Shown here piece after piece: positions 26,433 through 36,377 of a stretch of 64,000 nucleotides of DNA. The DNA is from Bacillota bacterium (lineage in GTDB: Bacteria; Bacillota_A; Clostridia; Lachnospirales; Lachnospiraceae). Position numbers and translations under genes: made by a program. Below the pieces are notes generated by a model. It did not search any database. It was not told the origin of the DNA and saw nothing but the letters and a program-made list of their open reading frames with translations. Location: the NCBI GenBank assembly GCA_023407175.1, contig JAEYMU010000058.1, forward strand, positions 1 through 64,000. Reading direction: 5' to 3'. Within the stretch, counting starts at the first letter, position 1; every line of letters starts with the position of its first letter.

Positions 26433-26482
26433 AAAGGCGTTTTAGACTGTGCAGGGCGTAGTCTAGAATGCTTTCTTTTTTT
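26433..26482 (+). terminator. Leader terminator (candidate attenuator) ahead of gltB
   Basis: A ~19-bp stem running from AAAGGCGTTTTAGACTGTGC to GCGTAGTCTAGAATGCTTT with an AGG loop and a few G-T pairs, followed by seven Ts. It lies between the promoter and the gltB start at 26543 (60 bp further on). The gene on the other side (fliK) is transcribed away, so this hairpin can only act on gltB transcripts. Confidence 0.7.
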
Positions 26483-26542
26483 GCCTTAAAACATTCTTTT
26501 ATAAAAAGAAAATATTAAATTATCATAGAAAGAGGAGTGTAT

Positions 26543-29500
26543 ATGAAGCAAAACATCAGAGAGGAAATTACTCAGATTCCGCAGGGGCTTTATGACCCCC
26601 GTTTTGAGCATGATAACTGTGGTATTGGTGCAGTGGTAAACATGAAGGGTGTTAAAACTCACGGAACAGTTGAGAATGCTTTGAAAATTGTTGAGAATTT
26701 GGAGCACCGTGCAGGTAAGGATGCAGAAGGTAAGACCGGTGACGGTGTAGGAATTCTCCTTCAGATATCCCATAAGTTCTTTAACAAGGTAACAAAGCCC
26801 CTTGGTATGGAGCTTGGGGGAGAGCGGGATTATGGTGTAGGTATGTTTTTCTTTCCCCAGGAGGAGCTTTGCCGCAATCAGGCAAAGAAAATGTTTGAAA
26901 TTATTGTAGAGAAGGAAGGCATGAAGTTCCTTGGCTGGAGAGAGGTTCCGATTAAGCCTCAGATTCTGGGAGAACGGGCTATTGCCTGTATGCCCCATAT
27001 CCTGCAATGCTTTATTAAAAGACCTGCCGATGTGGCGAAGGGCCTTGATTTTGACAGAAAGCTCTATATTGCAAGAAGATGCTTTGAGCAGAGTAACGAC
27101 AACACCTATGTAGTATCCTTATCCAGTCGTACCATTGTGTATAAGGGTATGTTTTTAGTAAAGCAGCTGCGTCTTTTCTTTGAGGATTTGCAGGACAAAG
27201 CCTATGAAAGCGCGATTGCCATTGTACACTCAAGATTTTCCACCAATACAAACCCCAGCTGGCAGAGAGCGCATCCGAACCGCTTTATCGTTCACAATGG
27301 TGAGATTAATACCATCCGTGGAAATGTTGATAAAATGCTGGCCAGAGAGGAAACCATGGAATCTGAGCATTTGAAGGGAGAACTCCATAAGGTGCTTCCG
27401 GTAGTTAATGTAGAAGGCTCTGATTCTGCGATGCTGGATAATACGCTGGAATTCCTGGTTATGAGTGGAATGGACTTTCCGCTGGCTGTTATGATCACTA
27501 TTCCGGAACCCTGGGGCAGTGCGGCAGCCATGAGCACTGAGAAGCGTGATTTCTACCAGTACTATGCAACGATGATGGAGCCCTGGGACGGACCCGCCTC
27601 TATTCTGTTCTCCGACGGAGATATTATGGGAGCGATTCTTGACCGTAACGGCCTGCGGCCCTCACGCTATTATGTAACCAGTGACGATTGCCTGATTCTT
27701 GCCTCCGAGGTAGGAGTTATGGATGTTCCGGCAGAGAAGATTGTTAAGAAGGACAGACTTCGTCCTGGCAAGATGCTTCTTGTGGATACGGTTAAGGGCT
27801 GCCTGATTGATGATGAGGATTTAAAGAACAGCTATGCAAAACGCCAGCCCTACGGTGAATGGCTGGATCAGAACCTGATCCGGCTTAAGGACCTCAAGAT
27901 TCCGAATAAAAAGGTTATAGAATATAACGATGAAGAGCTTACGAGATTACAGAAAGCTTTCGGCTATTCCTATGAGGATTATAAAACGACGATTCTTCCG
28001 ATGGCCAGTATTGGACAGGAAGCCACCGCAGCTATGGGTGTTGATTCACCCCTGCCGGTGTTATCGAAGAAGAATCCGCCTTTATTCAATTATTTCAAAC
28101 AATTGTTTGCACAGGTAACCAACCCGCCCATTGATGCAATCCGGGAGGAGATCGTTACCTCTACCACCGTATATATCGGAGAAGACGGTAATATTCTCGA
28201 AGAGATGGCAGACAACTGTAACGTACTTAAGATTAATAATCCGATTTTAACAAATACCGATCTTTTAAAGATTAAGCATATGAAGAAGCCCGGCTTTAAG
28301 GTGGAGGTTCTTCCTATGATTTATTATAAGAATACCTCCCTTGCCAGGGCAGTGGATCATCTTTGTGTGGAAGCTGACCGTGCCTATAAGGAGGGTGTCA
28401 ATATTCTTATTCTGTCTGACCGCGGTGTGGATGAGAATCATGTGGCGATCCCTTCCCTTCTGGCAGTATCGGCGCTTCAGCAACACCTGGTAAGAACCAA
28501 GAAGAGAACGGCATTGTCAATGGTAGTAGAAAGTGCCGATCCCAGGGATGTCCATCACTTTGCTTGTCTCCTCGGCTATGGTGCCTGTGCGGTAAATCCC
28601 TACCTTGCACAGGAGACAATCCGTCAGCTTATTGAGAATAAGATGCTGGATAAGGATTATTATGCCGCTGTAGATGATTATAACAATGCCGTGCTTCACG
28701 GTATTGTAAAAATTGCTTCTAAGATGGGTATTTCCACGATCCAGTCCTATCAGGGCTCCAAGATATTTGAAGCAATCGGTATCAGCAAGGAAGTAGTTGA
28801 TAACTATTTTACCGGTACAGTAAGCCGTGTGGGCGGTATTACCTTAAAGGAAATGGAGAAGCAGCAGGATGCGCTTCATTCTCTTGCCTTTGACCCCCTT
28901 GGCTTAAATGTCGATTTAACTATGGATAGCGCAGGCTCCCACAAAATGCGAAGCGGCAAGGAGGAGCATCTGTACAATCCCAAAACCATACATTTGCTGC
29001 AGCAGTCCACCAGAAAGGGCAATTATGAGCTGTTCAAGGAATACTCCAAGGAAGTGACGGCGGAGCAGGAGAAGATTAATTTAAGAGGGCTGATTGATAT
29101 TAACTTCCCGGAAAATGGGATTTCCATTGATGAGGTAGAAAGTGTCGACAGTATCGTAAAACGTTTTAAGACCGGCGCCATGTCCTACGGTTCCATTTCC
29201 CAGGAGGCACATGAGGCTATGGCAATCGCCATGAACCGTCTGGGCGGTAAATCCAACAGCGGTGAGGGCGGCGAGAGCTTGGAGCGCCTTAAGGTTGGTG
29301 AGGATGGATTGAATAAATGCTCTGCCATCAAGCAGGTAGCTTCCGGACGCTTTGGTGTAACCAGCGAATATCTCGTCAGTGCGAAGGAAATCCAGATTAA
29401 GATGGCGCAGGGTGCAAAGCCGGGAGAAGGCGGCCAGCTTCCGGGAGAAAAGGTATATCCCTGGGTAGCTAAGACAAGACATTCCACTCCGGGTGTGGGG

Positions 29501-31099
29501 CTGATCTCACCTCCGCCTCATCATGATATTTATTCGATTGAAGACCTGGCACAATTAATCTTCGATCTTAAGAATGCCAATAAGAATGCAAGAATATCAG
29601 TTAAGCTGGTATCCGAGGCAGGTGTCGGTACAGTTGCCGCCGGTGTTGCCAAGGCGGGAGCGGGGGTCATTCTGATCTCCGGCTATGACGGAGGTACCGG
29701 AGCAGCTCCGAGAACCTCCATCTACAATGCGGGACTTCCCTGGGAATTAGGTCTTGCAGAGACACATCAGACCTTAATTATGAACGGACTTCGCCAGAAG
29801 GTGGTTATTGAGACCGACGGCAAGCTGATGACCGGACGTGATGTTGTGGTTGCAGCGCTTCTTGGTGCGGAGGAATTCGGCTTTGCAACAGCTCCTTTGA
29901 TCACGTTAGGCTGTGTTATGATGCGTGTATGTAATCTGGATACCTGTCCGGTGGGTGTTGCAACCCAGAATCCCGAGCTTCGCAAGAACTTCTCGGGCAA
30001 GCCGGAATATGTGGAGAACTTCATGCGCTTTGTAGCGGAAGAGCTTCGTGAATATATGGCGAAGCTGGGCATCAAGACTGTGGATGAATTGGTCGGACGT
30101 ACTGATTTGCTTAAGGTTAAGGATGAGGCGAAGAACGATGAACGCGCCAGGCTGGTGGATTTAAGCGCAGTTCTTAACAATCCCTTCTGTGAGAAGGGTG
30201 AGGGAATTCATTTCAGCGCGGACCAGATGTTTGATTTTGAATTAGAGAATTCCATTGATGAGAAGGTGCTTCTTAAGAAGTTTAAATTAAGTGAAAAGCA
30301 TAGCCAGAAAATCAAGGTGGCTGCCTCCAATACGGACCGTGCCTTTGGAACCATCCTAGGCTCTGAGATTACCAAGAAATACGGCACCAGCCTAAAGGAC
30401 GATACCTTTGTAATTGAGGCAAAGGGCAGCGGCGGACAGAGCTTTGGCGCATTTATTCCGAAGGGACTTACGATTGAGCTGGAGGGTGACAGCAATGACT
30501 ATTTCGGAAAGGGTCTTTCCGGCGGCAAGCTGATTGCATATCCTCCGAAGGCAAGCATTTTTAAGGCGGATGAGAATATTATTATCGGTAACGTTGCTCT
30601 GTACGGAGCTACCAACGGCAAGGCTTTTATTAACGGTGTTGCAGGAGAGCGCTTCTGCGTTCGTAACTCCGGTGCGATGGCGGTGGTAGAGGGTGTAGGT
30701 GATCATGGCTGCGAATATATGACCGGCGGACGTGTGGTTGTGCTCGGTAAAACCGGGAAAAACTTTGCCGCAGGTATGAGCGGTGGTATCGCTTATGTTC
30801 TGGACGAAAACAGTGACCTGTATAAAAAACTGAATAAGGGCCTGATTTCCTTCGAGGCAGTGACCTTAAAATACGATGTGCTCGAGCTTAAGGATATGAT
30901 TACAGAGCATGTGAAATATACAAATTCAGCAAGAGGAAAGGAAATCCTGGATAATTTTGCGCAGTACCTGCCTAAATTCAAGAAGATCATTCCTCACGAC
31001 TACAGACGCATGCTTCAGACCATCGTTCAGATGGAAGAGAAGGGGCTTAGCAGCGAGCAGGCACAGATTGAAGCATTTTATGCCAACACCAGGAAATAG
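26543..31099 (+). CDS. gltB: Glutamate synthase, large subunit
   Basis: A 1518-aa protein; ATG 26543 follows AGAGGAG (an in-frame GTG at 26537 overlaps that site). The Ntn-type glutaminase domain begins at Cys26 after a 25-residue propeptide (HDNCGIGAVV). The central domain runs to ~800. The FMN-binding synthase domain holds NSGEGGES, PGEGGQLPGEK and SPPPHHDIYSIEDL. The 3Fe-4S ligands are in CVMMRVCNLDTCPVGVATQ. The C-terminal beta-helix (GXGXG domain) starts near ~1240 with repeats such as GLSGGKLIAYPP. The enzyme transfers the amide of glutamine to 2-oxoglutarate, making two glutamates. gltD follows. The leader terminator suggests expression is controlled by read-through. Confidence 0.97.
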   Translation: MKQNIREEITQIPQGLYDPRFEHDNCGIGAVVNMKGVKTHGTVENALKIVENLEHRAGKDAEGKTGDGVGILLQISHKFFNKVTKPLGMELGGERDYGVGMFFFPQEELCRNQAKKMFEIIVEKEGMKFLGWREVPIKPQILGERAIACMPHILQCFIKRPADVAKGLDFDRKLYIARRCFEQSNDNTYVVSLSSRTIVYKGMFLVKQLRLFFEDLQDKAYESAIAIVHSRFSTNTNPSWQRAHPNRFIVHNGEINTIRGNVDKMLAREETMESEHLKGELHKVLPVVNVEGSDSAMLDNTLEFLVMSGMDFPLAVMITIPEPWGSAAAMSTEKRDFYQYYATMMEPWDGPASILFSDGDIMGAILDRNGLRPSRYYVTSDDCLILASEVGVMDVPAEKIVKKDRLRPGKMLLVDTVKGCLIDDEDLKNSYAKRQPYGEWLDQNLIRLKDLKIPNKKVIEYNDEELTRLQKAFGYSYEDYKTTILPMASIGQEATAAMGVDSPLPVLSKKNPPLFNYFKQLFAQVTNPPIDAIREEIVTSTTVYIGEDGNILEEMADNCNVLKINNPILTNTDLLKIKHMKKPGFKVEVLPMIYYKNTSLARAVDHLCVEADRAYKEGVNILILSDRGVDENHVAIPSLLAVSALQQHLVRTKKRTALSMVVESADPRDVHHFACLLGYGACAVNPYLAQETIRQLIENKMLDKDYYAAVDDYNNAVLHGIVKIASKMGISTIQSYQGSKIFEAIGISKEVVDNYFTGTVSRVGGITLKEMEKQQDALHSLAFDPLGLNVDLTMDSAGSHKMRSGKEEHLYNPKTIHLLQQSTRKGNYELFKEYSKEVTAEQEKINLRGLIDINFPENGISIDEVESVDSIVKRFKTGAMSYGSISQEAHEAMAIAMNRLGGKSNSGEGGESLERLKVGEDGLNKCSAIKQVASGRFGVTSEYLVSAKEIQIKMAQGAKPGEGGQLPGEKVYPWVAKTRHSTPGVGLISPPPHHDIYSIEDLAQLIFDLKNANKNARISVKLVSEAGVGTVAAGVAKAGAGVILISGYDGGTGAAPRTSIYNAGLPWELGLAETHQTLIMNGLRQKVVIETDGKLMTGRDVVVAALLGAEEFGFATAPLITLGCVMMRVCNLDTCPVGVATQNPELRKNFSGKPEYVENFMRFVAEELREYMAKLGIKTVDELVGRTDLLKVKDEAKNDERARLVDLSAVLNNPFCEKGEGIHFSADQMFDFELENSIDEKVLLKKFKLSEKHSQKIKVAASNTDRAFGTILGSEITKKYGTSLKDDTFVIEAKGSGGQSFGAFIPKGLTIELEGDSNDYFGKGLSGGKLIAYPPKASIFKADENIIIGNVALYGATNGKAFINGVAGERFCVRNSGAMAVVEGVGDHGCEYMTGGRVVVLGKTGKNFAAGMSGGIAYVLDENSDLYKKLNKGLISFEAVTLKYDVLELKDMITEHVKYTNSARGKEILDNFAQYLPKFKKIIPHDYRRMLQTIVQMEEKGLSSEQAQIEAFYANTRK

Positions 31100-31117
31100 T
31101 CAGAATAAAGGAGTTAG

Positions 31118-31188
31118 TGTGAATTATTGAAGTGCATAATTCACACGGCAAATTTGTGCTGCCGCCCAAATTCGCAGGTTTGCGGCAG
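31118..31188 (+). promoter_or_regulatory. Two hairpins in the gltB-gltD intergenic region
   Basis: A perfect 10-bp stem TGTGAATTAT/ATAATTCACA with an 8-nt loop (31118-31145), then a perfect 7-bp stem CTGCCGC/GCGGCAG (31159-31188). There is no T tract, and the gltD ribosome site follows at once. This suggests an RNA processing or translation element rather than a terminator. Confidence 0.45.
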
Positions 31189-31201
31189 AATGGAGGATAA
31201 T

Positions 31202-32701
31202 ATGGGAAAACCAACAGGATTTATGGAATATGTCAGAACAGAGACAACAGCCGAAGCACCCAGAGATAGAATAAAGCATTTTAATGAATTCCATCAGCCT
31301 CTTTCCATGGAGGAGAGAAAAACACAGGGAGCCCGCTGTATGGAATGCGGAGTACCCTTCTGCCAGTCCGGTATGATATTAAACGGTATGGCTTCCGGCT
31401 GCCCCATCAACAATTTAATTCCGGAATGGAATGACCAGCTGTTCCGTGGAAATATGAAGATGGCTTTGTCCCGTCTGTTAAAGACCAATAACTTTCCGGA
31501 ATTTACGGGAAGAGTATGTCCGGCGCTTTGCGAAACCGCATGTACCTGCGGCTTGAACGGCAAGCCGGTAACCATTAAGGAAAATGAATATGCAATTGTA
31601 GAATACGGCTTTGAGGCAGGCTATATCAAACCCAATCCTCCGGCAATCAGAACAGGAAAGCTGATTGCGGTCATCGGCTCAGGCCCCTCAGGCCTTGCAG
31701 CGGCGGACCAGTTGAATAAAAGAGGCCACAGCGTTACCGTATTTGAGCGTTCCGACCGGATCGGCGGCTTGCTGATGTACGGCATCCCGAATATGAAGCT
31801 GGAGAAGCATATCATTGAGCGCAGAGTAAATCTTATGAAGGAGGAAGGTGTAACCTTCATAACCGGTGTGGATGTGGGTGTTGATTATAAAGCAAGCAAG
31901 CTACTTAAGGAATTTGACAGTGTCATTCTTGCCTGTGGAGCCTCCAATCCCAGAGATATCAAGGTTCCGGGAAGGGATTCCAAGGGGATTTATTTTGCGG
32001 TGGATTTCCTTAAGTCTGCAACAAAGGATTTGCTGGAGGCAGGAACCTCCCTTGTGGAAGAGATTAAGACATTTACTGTTTCAGCAAAAGGAAAGAAGGT
32101 ACTTGTCATCGGCGGCGGCGATACCGGCAATGACTGTGTGGGAACCTCAATCCGCCAGGGTGCAAAATCGGTTCTGCAGCTTGAGATGATGCCCCAGCTT
32201 CCGGACCAGAGGGCAGAGAATAACCCCTGGCCGGAGTGGCCGAGGGTATGCAAAACCGATTACGGCCAGGAGGAGGCTGCTGCCTTGTTTGGCAGTGATC
32301 CCCGTGCATATCTGACAACTGTGAAGGAATTCATCGCCGATAAGGATGGTAATGTCTGCAAGGCAATTACAGTGCAGCTCGAGAGTAAATTCGATGAAGT
32401 ATCGGGGCGTAATAATCTGGTTCCGGTTTCCGGGAGTGAGAAGGAGGTTGAAGTCGACCTTGTACTCATTGCAGCCGGTTTCCTTGGAACCCAGAGCTAT
32501 GTAGCAGAGGCCTTTGGAGTAGAGCTTGACGGCAGAACCAATGTGAAGACCGAGGCTGGTAAATATAAAACCAACATAGATAAGGTGTTTGCGGCAGGTG
32601 ATATGCGCCGCGGACAGTCCCTGGTTGTATGGGCGATCGGTGAAGGCAGAGAGGTAGCCAAGGCTGTAGATGCAAGTTTGATGGGCTATACAAATTTATA
32701 A
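31202..32701 (+). CDS. gltD: Glutamate synthase, small subunit
   Basis: A 499-aa protein; ATG 31202 has GGAGG 7 nt upstream. The N-terminal Cys clusters for 4Fe-4S centres are CMECGVPFCQSG, CPINNLIPEWN and CPALCETACTCG. The FAD site is VIGSGPSGLAAADQL, the NADPH site is VLVIGGGDTGNDCVG, and the C-terminal FAD contact is AAGDMRRGQSLVVWAIGEGR. It oxidises NAD(P)H and passes electrons to GltB. It is cotranscribed with gltB and ends in a strong terminator at 32723. Confidence 0.96.
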   Translation: MGKPTGFMEYVRTETTAEAPRDRIKHFNEFHQPLSMEERKTQGARCMECGVPFCQSGMILNGMASGCPINNLIPEWNDQLFRGNMKMALSRLLKTNNFPEFTGRVCPALCETACTCGLNGKPVTIKENEYAIVEYGFEAGYIKPNPPAIRTGKLIAVIGSGPSGLAAADQLNKRGHSVTVFERSDRIGGLLMYGIPNMKLEKHIIERRVNLMKEEGVTFITGVDVGVDYKASKLLKEFDSVILACGASNPRDIKVPGRDSKGIYFAVDFLKSATKDLLEAGTSLVEEIKTFTVSAKGKKVLVIGGGDTGNDCVGTSIRQGAKSVLQLEMMPQLPDQRAENNPWPEWPRVCKTDYGQEEAAALFGSDPRAYLTTVKEFIADKDGNVCKAITVQLESKFDEVSGRNNLVPVSGSEKEVEVDLVLIAAGFLGTQSYVAEAFGVELDGRTNVKTEAGKYKTNIDKVFAAGDMRRGQSLVVWAIGEGREVAKAVDASLMGYTNL

Positions 32702-32722
32702 ATTGAATAAGTTGATAGGAAG

Positions 32723-32760
32723 AAGCCCCGATGGCATGAATTTTGCATCGGGGCTTTTAT
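32723..32760 (+). terminator. Terminator after gltD
   Basis: A perfect 11-bp stem AAGCCCCGATG/CATCGGGGCTT with a 12-nt loop, followed by TT. Confidence 0.85.
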
Positions 32761-32850
32761 CGGTAGGGCATCCTCCTGGCTTTTATACCGGTTTTATAAT
32801 TCTTTGTCTTACAAGCTGCTTTGTGAAATGCTGAAAAAATTATTTGAGAG

Positions 32851-32924
32851 ATTTTATCATTTTCTAAAAAAGTAGTGCAATATACATGAGTTATTTTATT
32901 ATCCCCAAAAAAAGTAGTGCAATA
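32851..32924 (+). repeat. Two 32-bp direct repeats upstream of the pflB promoter
   Basis: Copies at 32851-32882 and 32893-32924 agree at 27 of 32 positions. The last 17 bases (AAAAAAGTAGTGCAATA) are identical. They are 42 bp apart, i.e. four helical turns, and lie 50-120 bp upstream of the promoter. This is compatible with a cooperative regulator site. Confidence 0.6.
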
Positions 32925-32945
32925 GTAATAAAAATAACATAAATC

Positions 32946-32961
32946 AATAGTAATTACTATT
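32946..32961. promoter_or_regulatory. Perfect 16-bp palindrome before the pflB promoter
   Basis: AATAGTAATTACTATT reads the same on both strands and ends 11 bp before the -35 hexamer. It does not match the Rex consensus (TTGTTAA-N4-TTAACAA). Candidate operator, regulator unknown. Confidence 0.5.
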
Positions 32962-32972
32962 ATTAGTTTATA

Positions 32973-33001
32973 TTGACAAAAAAATAAAGGTACATTATGA
33001 T
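32973..33001 (+). promoter_or_regulatory. SigmaA-type promoter for pflBA
   Basis: Perfect TTGACA (32973), 17-bp spacer, TATGAT (32996-33001). It leaves a ~140-nt leader. Confidence 0.7.
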
Positions 33002-33053
33002 GAAGTTGTAATAAGAAAATCGGAAACAATAAATACTAAATGCCAAAGATGGC

Positions 33054-33118
33054 ATCAAGCTTGTGTCAGCGCTGTGCGCACAAACTTGATATGCACAAAG
33101 CCTTGCAGGTGAGGCTTT
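33054..33118 (+). promoter_or_regulatory. Paired hairpins in the pflB leader RNA
   Basis: ATCAAGCTTGTG/CACAAACTTGAT (12 bp, one wobble) followed by AAAGCCT/AGGCTTT (7 bp). There is no T tract. Probably a stabilising or translation-related 5' structure. Confidence 0.4.
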
Positions 33119-33147
33119 AAGCAGCGCAGAAAGAAATGAGGTAAACT

Positions 33148-35373
33148 ATGAGACAGGAATGGCGCGATTTTCAACCCGGAAGCTGGATGACAGATGTAAA
33201 TGTCAGAAGCTTCATTCAACATAATTACACACCCTATGAGGGTGATGATACCTTTCTTAGCGGACCTACGCAAAAAACCTCGCAGCTATGGCAGCAGGTG
33301 ATGGAGCTTATGCAGGAGGAGGCAAAGAAGGGAATTATTGATGCCGAGATCTCGGTTCCTTCAACCATTACTGCTTTTGAAGCGGGCTATCTGGATAAGG
33401 AGAAGGAGATAATCGTAGGCTTTCAGACCGATAAGCCCTTAAAGCGCGGTATTATGCCGAACGGAGGAATCCGGGTGGTGAAGAACGCCCTTGAGGCCTA
33501 TGGATATACGCTGGATAAGAAAACAGAGGAAATTTATTCCGAGAACCGGAAAACACATAATGATGGAGTATTTGATGCCTATACTGATGCCATGAAGAAG
33601 GCAAGACATACAGGAATTATCACAGGTCTTCCGGATGCTTACGGACGCGGACGAATCATCGGCGATTACCGCAGGGTTGCCTTATACGGAGTGGATTTCT
33701 TAATTGAAGAAAAAATTCATGCGAAGAAGCTGCTTGAAATACCGATTCTGGAATCCCCCGACATCCGTTTAAGGGAAGAATTATCTGAACAGATTAAGGC
33801 TTTGAAGCAGTTAAAGCAGATGGCTGCATCCTATGGTTATGATATCAGTAATCCTGCGGCAAACTCCTTTGAAGCTACCCAGTGGACCTATTTTGCATAT
33901 CTTGGGGCAATTAAGGAGCAAGACGGCGCAGCCATGAGTCTTGGCAGGGTATCAACCTTTCTGGATATCTATTATGAGAGGGATTTAAGAAACGGCAGTA
34001 TGACCGAGGAGGAGATTCAGGAGCTGGTAGACCAGTTTGTCATGAAGCTTCGTATGGTGCGTTTCCTTCGTACCCCCTCCTATAATGACCTGTTCTCCGG
34101 CGACCCTACCTGGGTAACGGAATCCATCGGCGGCATGGGAATGGACGGAAGAACTCTGGTAACCAAGAGCAGCTTCCGTGTTCTGCATACCCTGTACAAT
34201 CTGGGACCTGCCCCTGAGCCGAACCTGACGGTTCTTTGGTCCGTATGCCTGCCGGAGCCCTTTAAGAAATTCTGCTCCAAGGTTTCCATTGATACCAGCT
34301 CCATCCAGTATGAGAGTGACGATATCATGAGAGAGGTATGGGGCGACGATTACGGAATTGCCTGCTGCGTATCCGCCATGAGAATCGGCAAGCAGATGCA
34401 GTTCTTCGGAGCCAGAGCTAATCTTGCCAAAGCACTGCTGTATGCCATCAATGGAGGTAAGGATGAAATCTACGGCGACCAGGTAGGACCTATGTTTGCA
34501 CCGATTACAGGGGATTACCTGGATTATGATGAGGTTATGTCAAAGTTTGACCAGACGATGGATTGGCTGTCTGAACTGTATATCAATACCTTAAATGTCA
34601 TCCATTATATGCATGACAAATATAATTATGAACGGCTTCAGATGGCACTTCATGATATCAATATTCTCCGTACGGAGGCTTGCGGTATCGCAGGACTTTC
34701 CGTAGTAGCCGACTCCCTTTCGGCAATTAAATATGCGAGGGTAAAGGTAATCCGTAACGAAGCCGGTCTGGCGGTGGATTATGAAATTGAGGGAGAATAT
34801 CCGGCCTTCGGTAATAACGATGACCGTGTGGACCAAATCGCGATTAATATTGTAGAACGTTTTATGAATAAGCTCCGTAAGGTAAAGACCTATCGTGAGG
34901 CAAAGCAGACCTTATCCGTCTTGACAATTACCTCCAATGTAGTGTACGGTAAGAAGACAGGAAGCACTCCGGACGGACGTAAAAAGGGAGAACCCTTTGC
35001 ACCGGGAGCCAACCCGATGCATGGAAGGGATAAGAAGGGGGCCATTGCATCCATGTCCTCTGTTGCAAAGCTGCCCTATAAGCATGCCGAGGATGGTATT
35101 TCCTATACCTTCTCCATCGTTCCCAAGGCTATTGGGAAGAATATACAGGAGAGAGTGGATAACCTGGTCGGACTGTTGGATGGATATTTCAATAGCAGAG
35201 GTCATCATATCAATGTCAATGTATTTGACCGTGAGACCCTGCTTGATGCAATGGAGCATCCGGAAAAATACCCTCAGCTTACCATAAGAGTATCCGGCTA
35301 TGCGGTTAATTTTATTAAGCTGAATCGGGAGCAGCAGTTGGATGTTATTCATAGGACCTTCCACGAGAGATAA
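33148..35373 (+). CDS. pflB: Formate acetyltransferase (pyruvate formate-lyase)
   Basis: A 741-aa glycyl-radical enzyme. The active-site pair Cys406-Cys407 is in [10 protein letters not shown]. The radical Gly717 is in the C-terminal RVSGYAVNF. The substrate-binding and dimer segments of the PFL domain are complete ([38 protein letters not shown]). It converts pyruvate and CoA to acetyl-CoA and formate under anaerobiosis. The activating enzyme gene follows 24 bp downstream in the same operon. Confidence 0.97.
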   Translation: MRQEWRDFQPGSWMTDVNVRSFIQHNYTPYEGDDTFLSGPTQKTSQLWQQVMELMQEEAKKGIIDAEISVPSTITAFEAGYLDKEKEIIVGFQTDKPLKRGIMPNGGIRVVKNALEAYGYTLDKKTEEIYSENRKTHNDGVFDAYTDAMKKARHTGIITGLPDAYGRGRIIGDYRRVALYGVDFLIEEKIHAKKLLEIPILESPDIRLREELSEQIKALKQLKQMAASYGYDISNPAANSFEATQWTYFAYLGAIKEQDGAAMSLGRVSTFLDIYYERDLRNGSMTEEEIQELVDQFVMKLRMVRFLRTPSYNDLFSGDPTWVTESIGGMGMDGRTLVTKSSFRVLHTLYNLGPAPEPNLTVLWSVCLPEPFKKFCSKVSIDTSSIQYESDDIMREVWGDDYGIACCVSAMRIGKQMQFFGARANLAKALLYAINGGKDEIYGDQVGPMFAPITGDYLDYDEVMSKFDQTMDWLSELYINTLNVIHYMHDKYNYERLQMALHDINILRTEACGIAGLSVVADSLSAIKYARVKVIRNEAGLAVDYEIEGEYPAFGNNDDRVDQIAINIVERFMNKLRKVKTYREAKQTLSVLTITSNVVYGKKTGSTPDGRKKGEPFAPGANPMHGRDKKGAIASMSSVAKLPYKHAEDGISYTFSIVPKAIGKNIQERVDNLVGLLDGYFNSRGHHINVNVFDRETLLDAMEHPEKYPQLTIRVSGYAVNFIKLNREQQLDVIHRTFHER

Positions 35374-35397
35374 ACTGAAAAAAAGGGGGAGGTTAAT

Positions 35398-36138
35398 ATG
35401 AGCATATCTGGACGAATACATTCTTTGGAAAGCTTTGGAACCGTGGATGGCCCCGGTATACGCTTTGTTGTATTTATGCAGGGGTGCCCGCTGCGCTGTA
35501 AATTCTGCCATAATCCGGATACCTGGGAGGTTGACAAGGGTATCTGGTATACGCCTGAGCAGCTTGCCGGCGAAATTCTTAACTATAAATCCTATATGGA
35601 ATTTTCAAAGGGCGGCGTAACCTTCACCGGAGGAGAACCTTTATTACAGGCACAGTTTTTGATTGAAGTATGTAAGCTGGTAAAACAGCAGGGTATCTCC
35701 GTAGCGCTTGATACCTCCGGCTATGTATGGAATAACTATGTGGAGGAGCTTCTGGGTTATACCGATATCGTCCTGCTGGATATTAAGAATTATGAGGCGA
35801 GAGCTTACGAAGCAATCACAGGAGTGCCTCTGGAACCCACACTTCAATTACTGGATTATCTGCGAGACCATAATATGAATACCTGGATACGCTATGTTTT
35901 AGTTCCCGGCCTGTCGGATGACTTAGGCAGTATTAAAAGGCTGTCGGACGATCTGAAGCATTATCCCAATGTTTCTAAAATTGAGCTGCTTCCATTCCAT
36001 AAGATGGGTGAGTACAAATGGAAGGAGCTGGGGCTGGAATATACCCTGTCCGATACAAAGGAGCCGTCCAGGGAGCTGATCCAGGAGGTTAAGTCAATAT
36101 TTGAAGGCAGTAATATAACCGTTTCTGCAAATATATAA
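35398..36138 (+). CDS. pflA: Pyruvate formate-lyase activating enzyme
   Basis: A 246-aa radical SAM protein with the CxxxCxxC cluster at Cys30, Cys34 and Cys37 (QGCPLRCKFCHNPDTW), the GGE-type motif FTGGEPLLQ, and later DTSGY and LPFHKMGEYKW. It abstracts hydrogen from Gly717 of PflB. GGGGGAGG precedes the ATG. The length is typical of the family. Confidence 0.96.
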   Translation: MSISGRIHSLESFGTVDGPGIRFVVFMQGCPLRCKFCHNPDTWEVDKGIWYTPEQLAGEILNYKSYMEFSKGGVTFTGGEPLLQAQFLIEVCKLVKQQGISVALDTSGYVWNNYVEELLGYTDIVLLDIKNYEARAYEAITGVPLEPTLQLLDYLRDHNMNTWIRYVLVPGLSDDLGSIKRLSDDLKHYPNVSKIELLPFHKMGEYKWKELGLEYTLSDTKEPSRELIQEVKSIFEGSNITVSANI

Positions 36139-36154
36139 TGATAAAGGTAATTGT

Positions 36155-36190
36155 AAAAGCGTACAGCGGAGCCCGCAGTACGCTTTTTTT
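36155..36190 (+). terminator. Terminator after pflA
   Basis: AAAAGCGTAC/GTACGCTTTT stem (10 bp) with a 13-nt loop, running into TTTTTTT. Confidence 0.85.
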
Positions 36191-36377
36191 CTGCACATTT
36201 ACCTTTAATTACGCCGGCAGTGAAAATAATGATGGAAATATCCAGGGATTAATGATATAAGAAAGATATGGAAGCCGGCACAAGCAGTTTTTAGACATAC
36301 CCTAGAAAAACCGGTTTGCGAAGGGTTTCTCGAAGTGTAGGGAAGCTTTTTAAATGGAGGATAAAGGGGATATTGGA

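Noticed and set aside
32757..33029. A 90-aa minus-strand frame upstream of pflB
   Set aside because: It lies on the promoter, direct repeats and palindrome. Its internal repetition (two YCTTF segments) is only the translation of the 32-bp DNA repeats, and there is no ribosome site.
26537..35373. Long open frames opposite gltB, gltD and pflB
   Set aside because: They are antisense shadows of highly conserved coding sequence, without ribosome sites or domain motifs.
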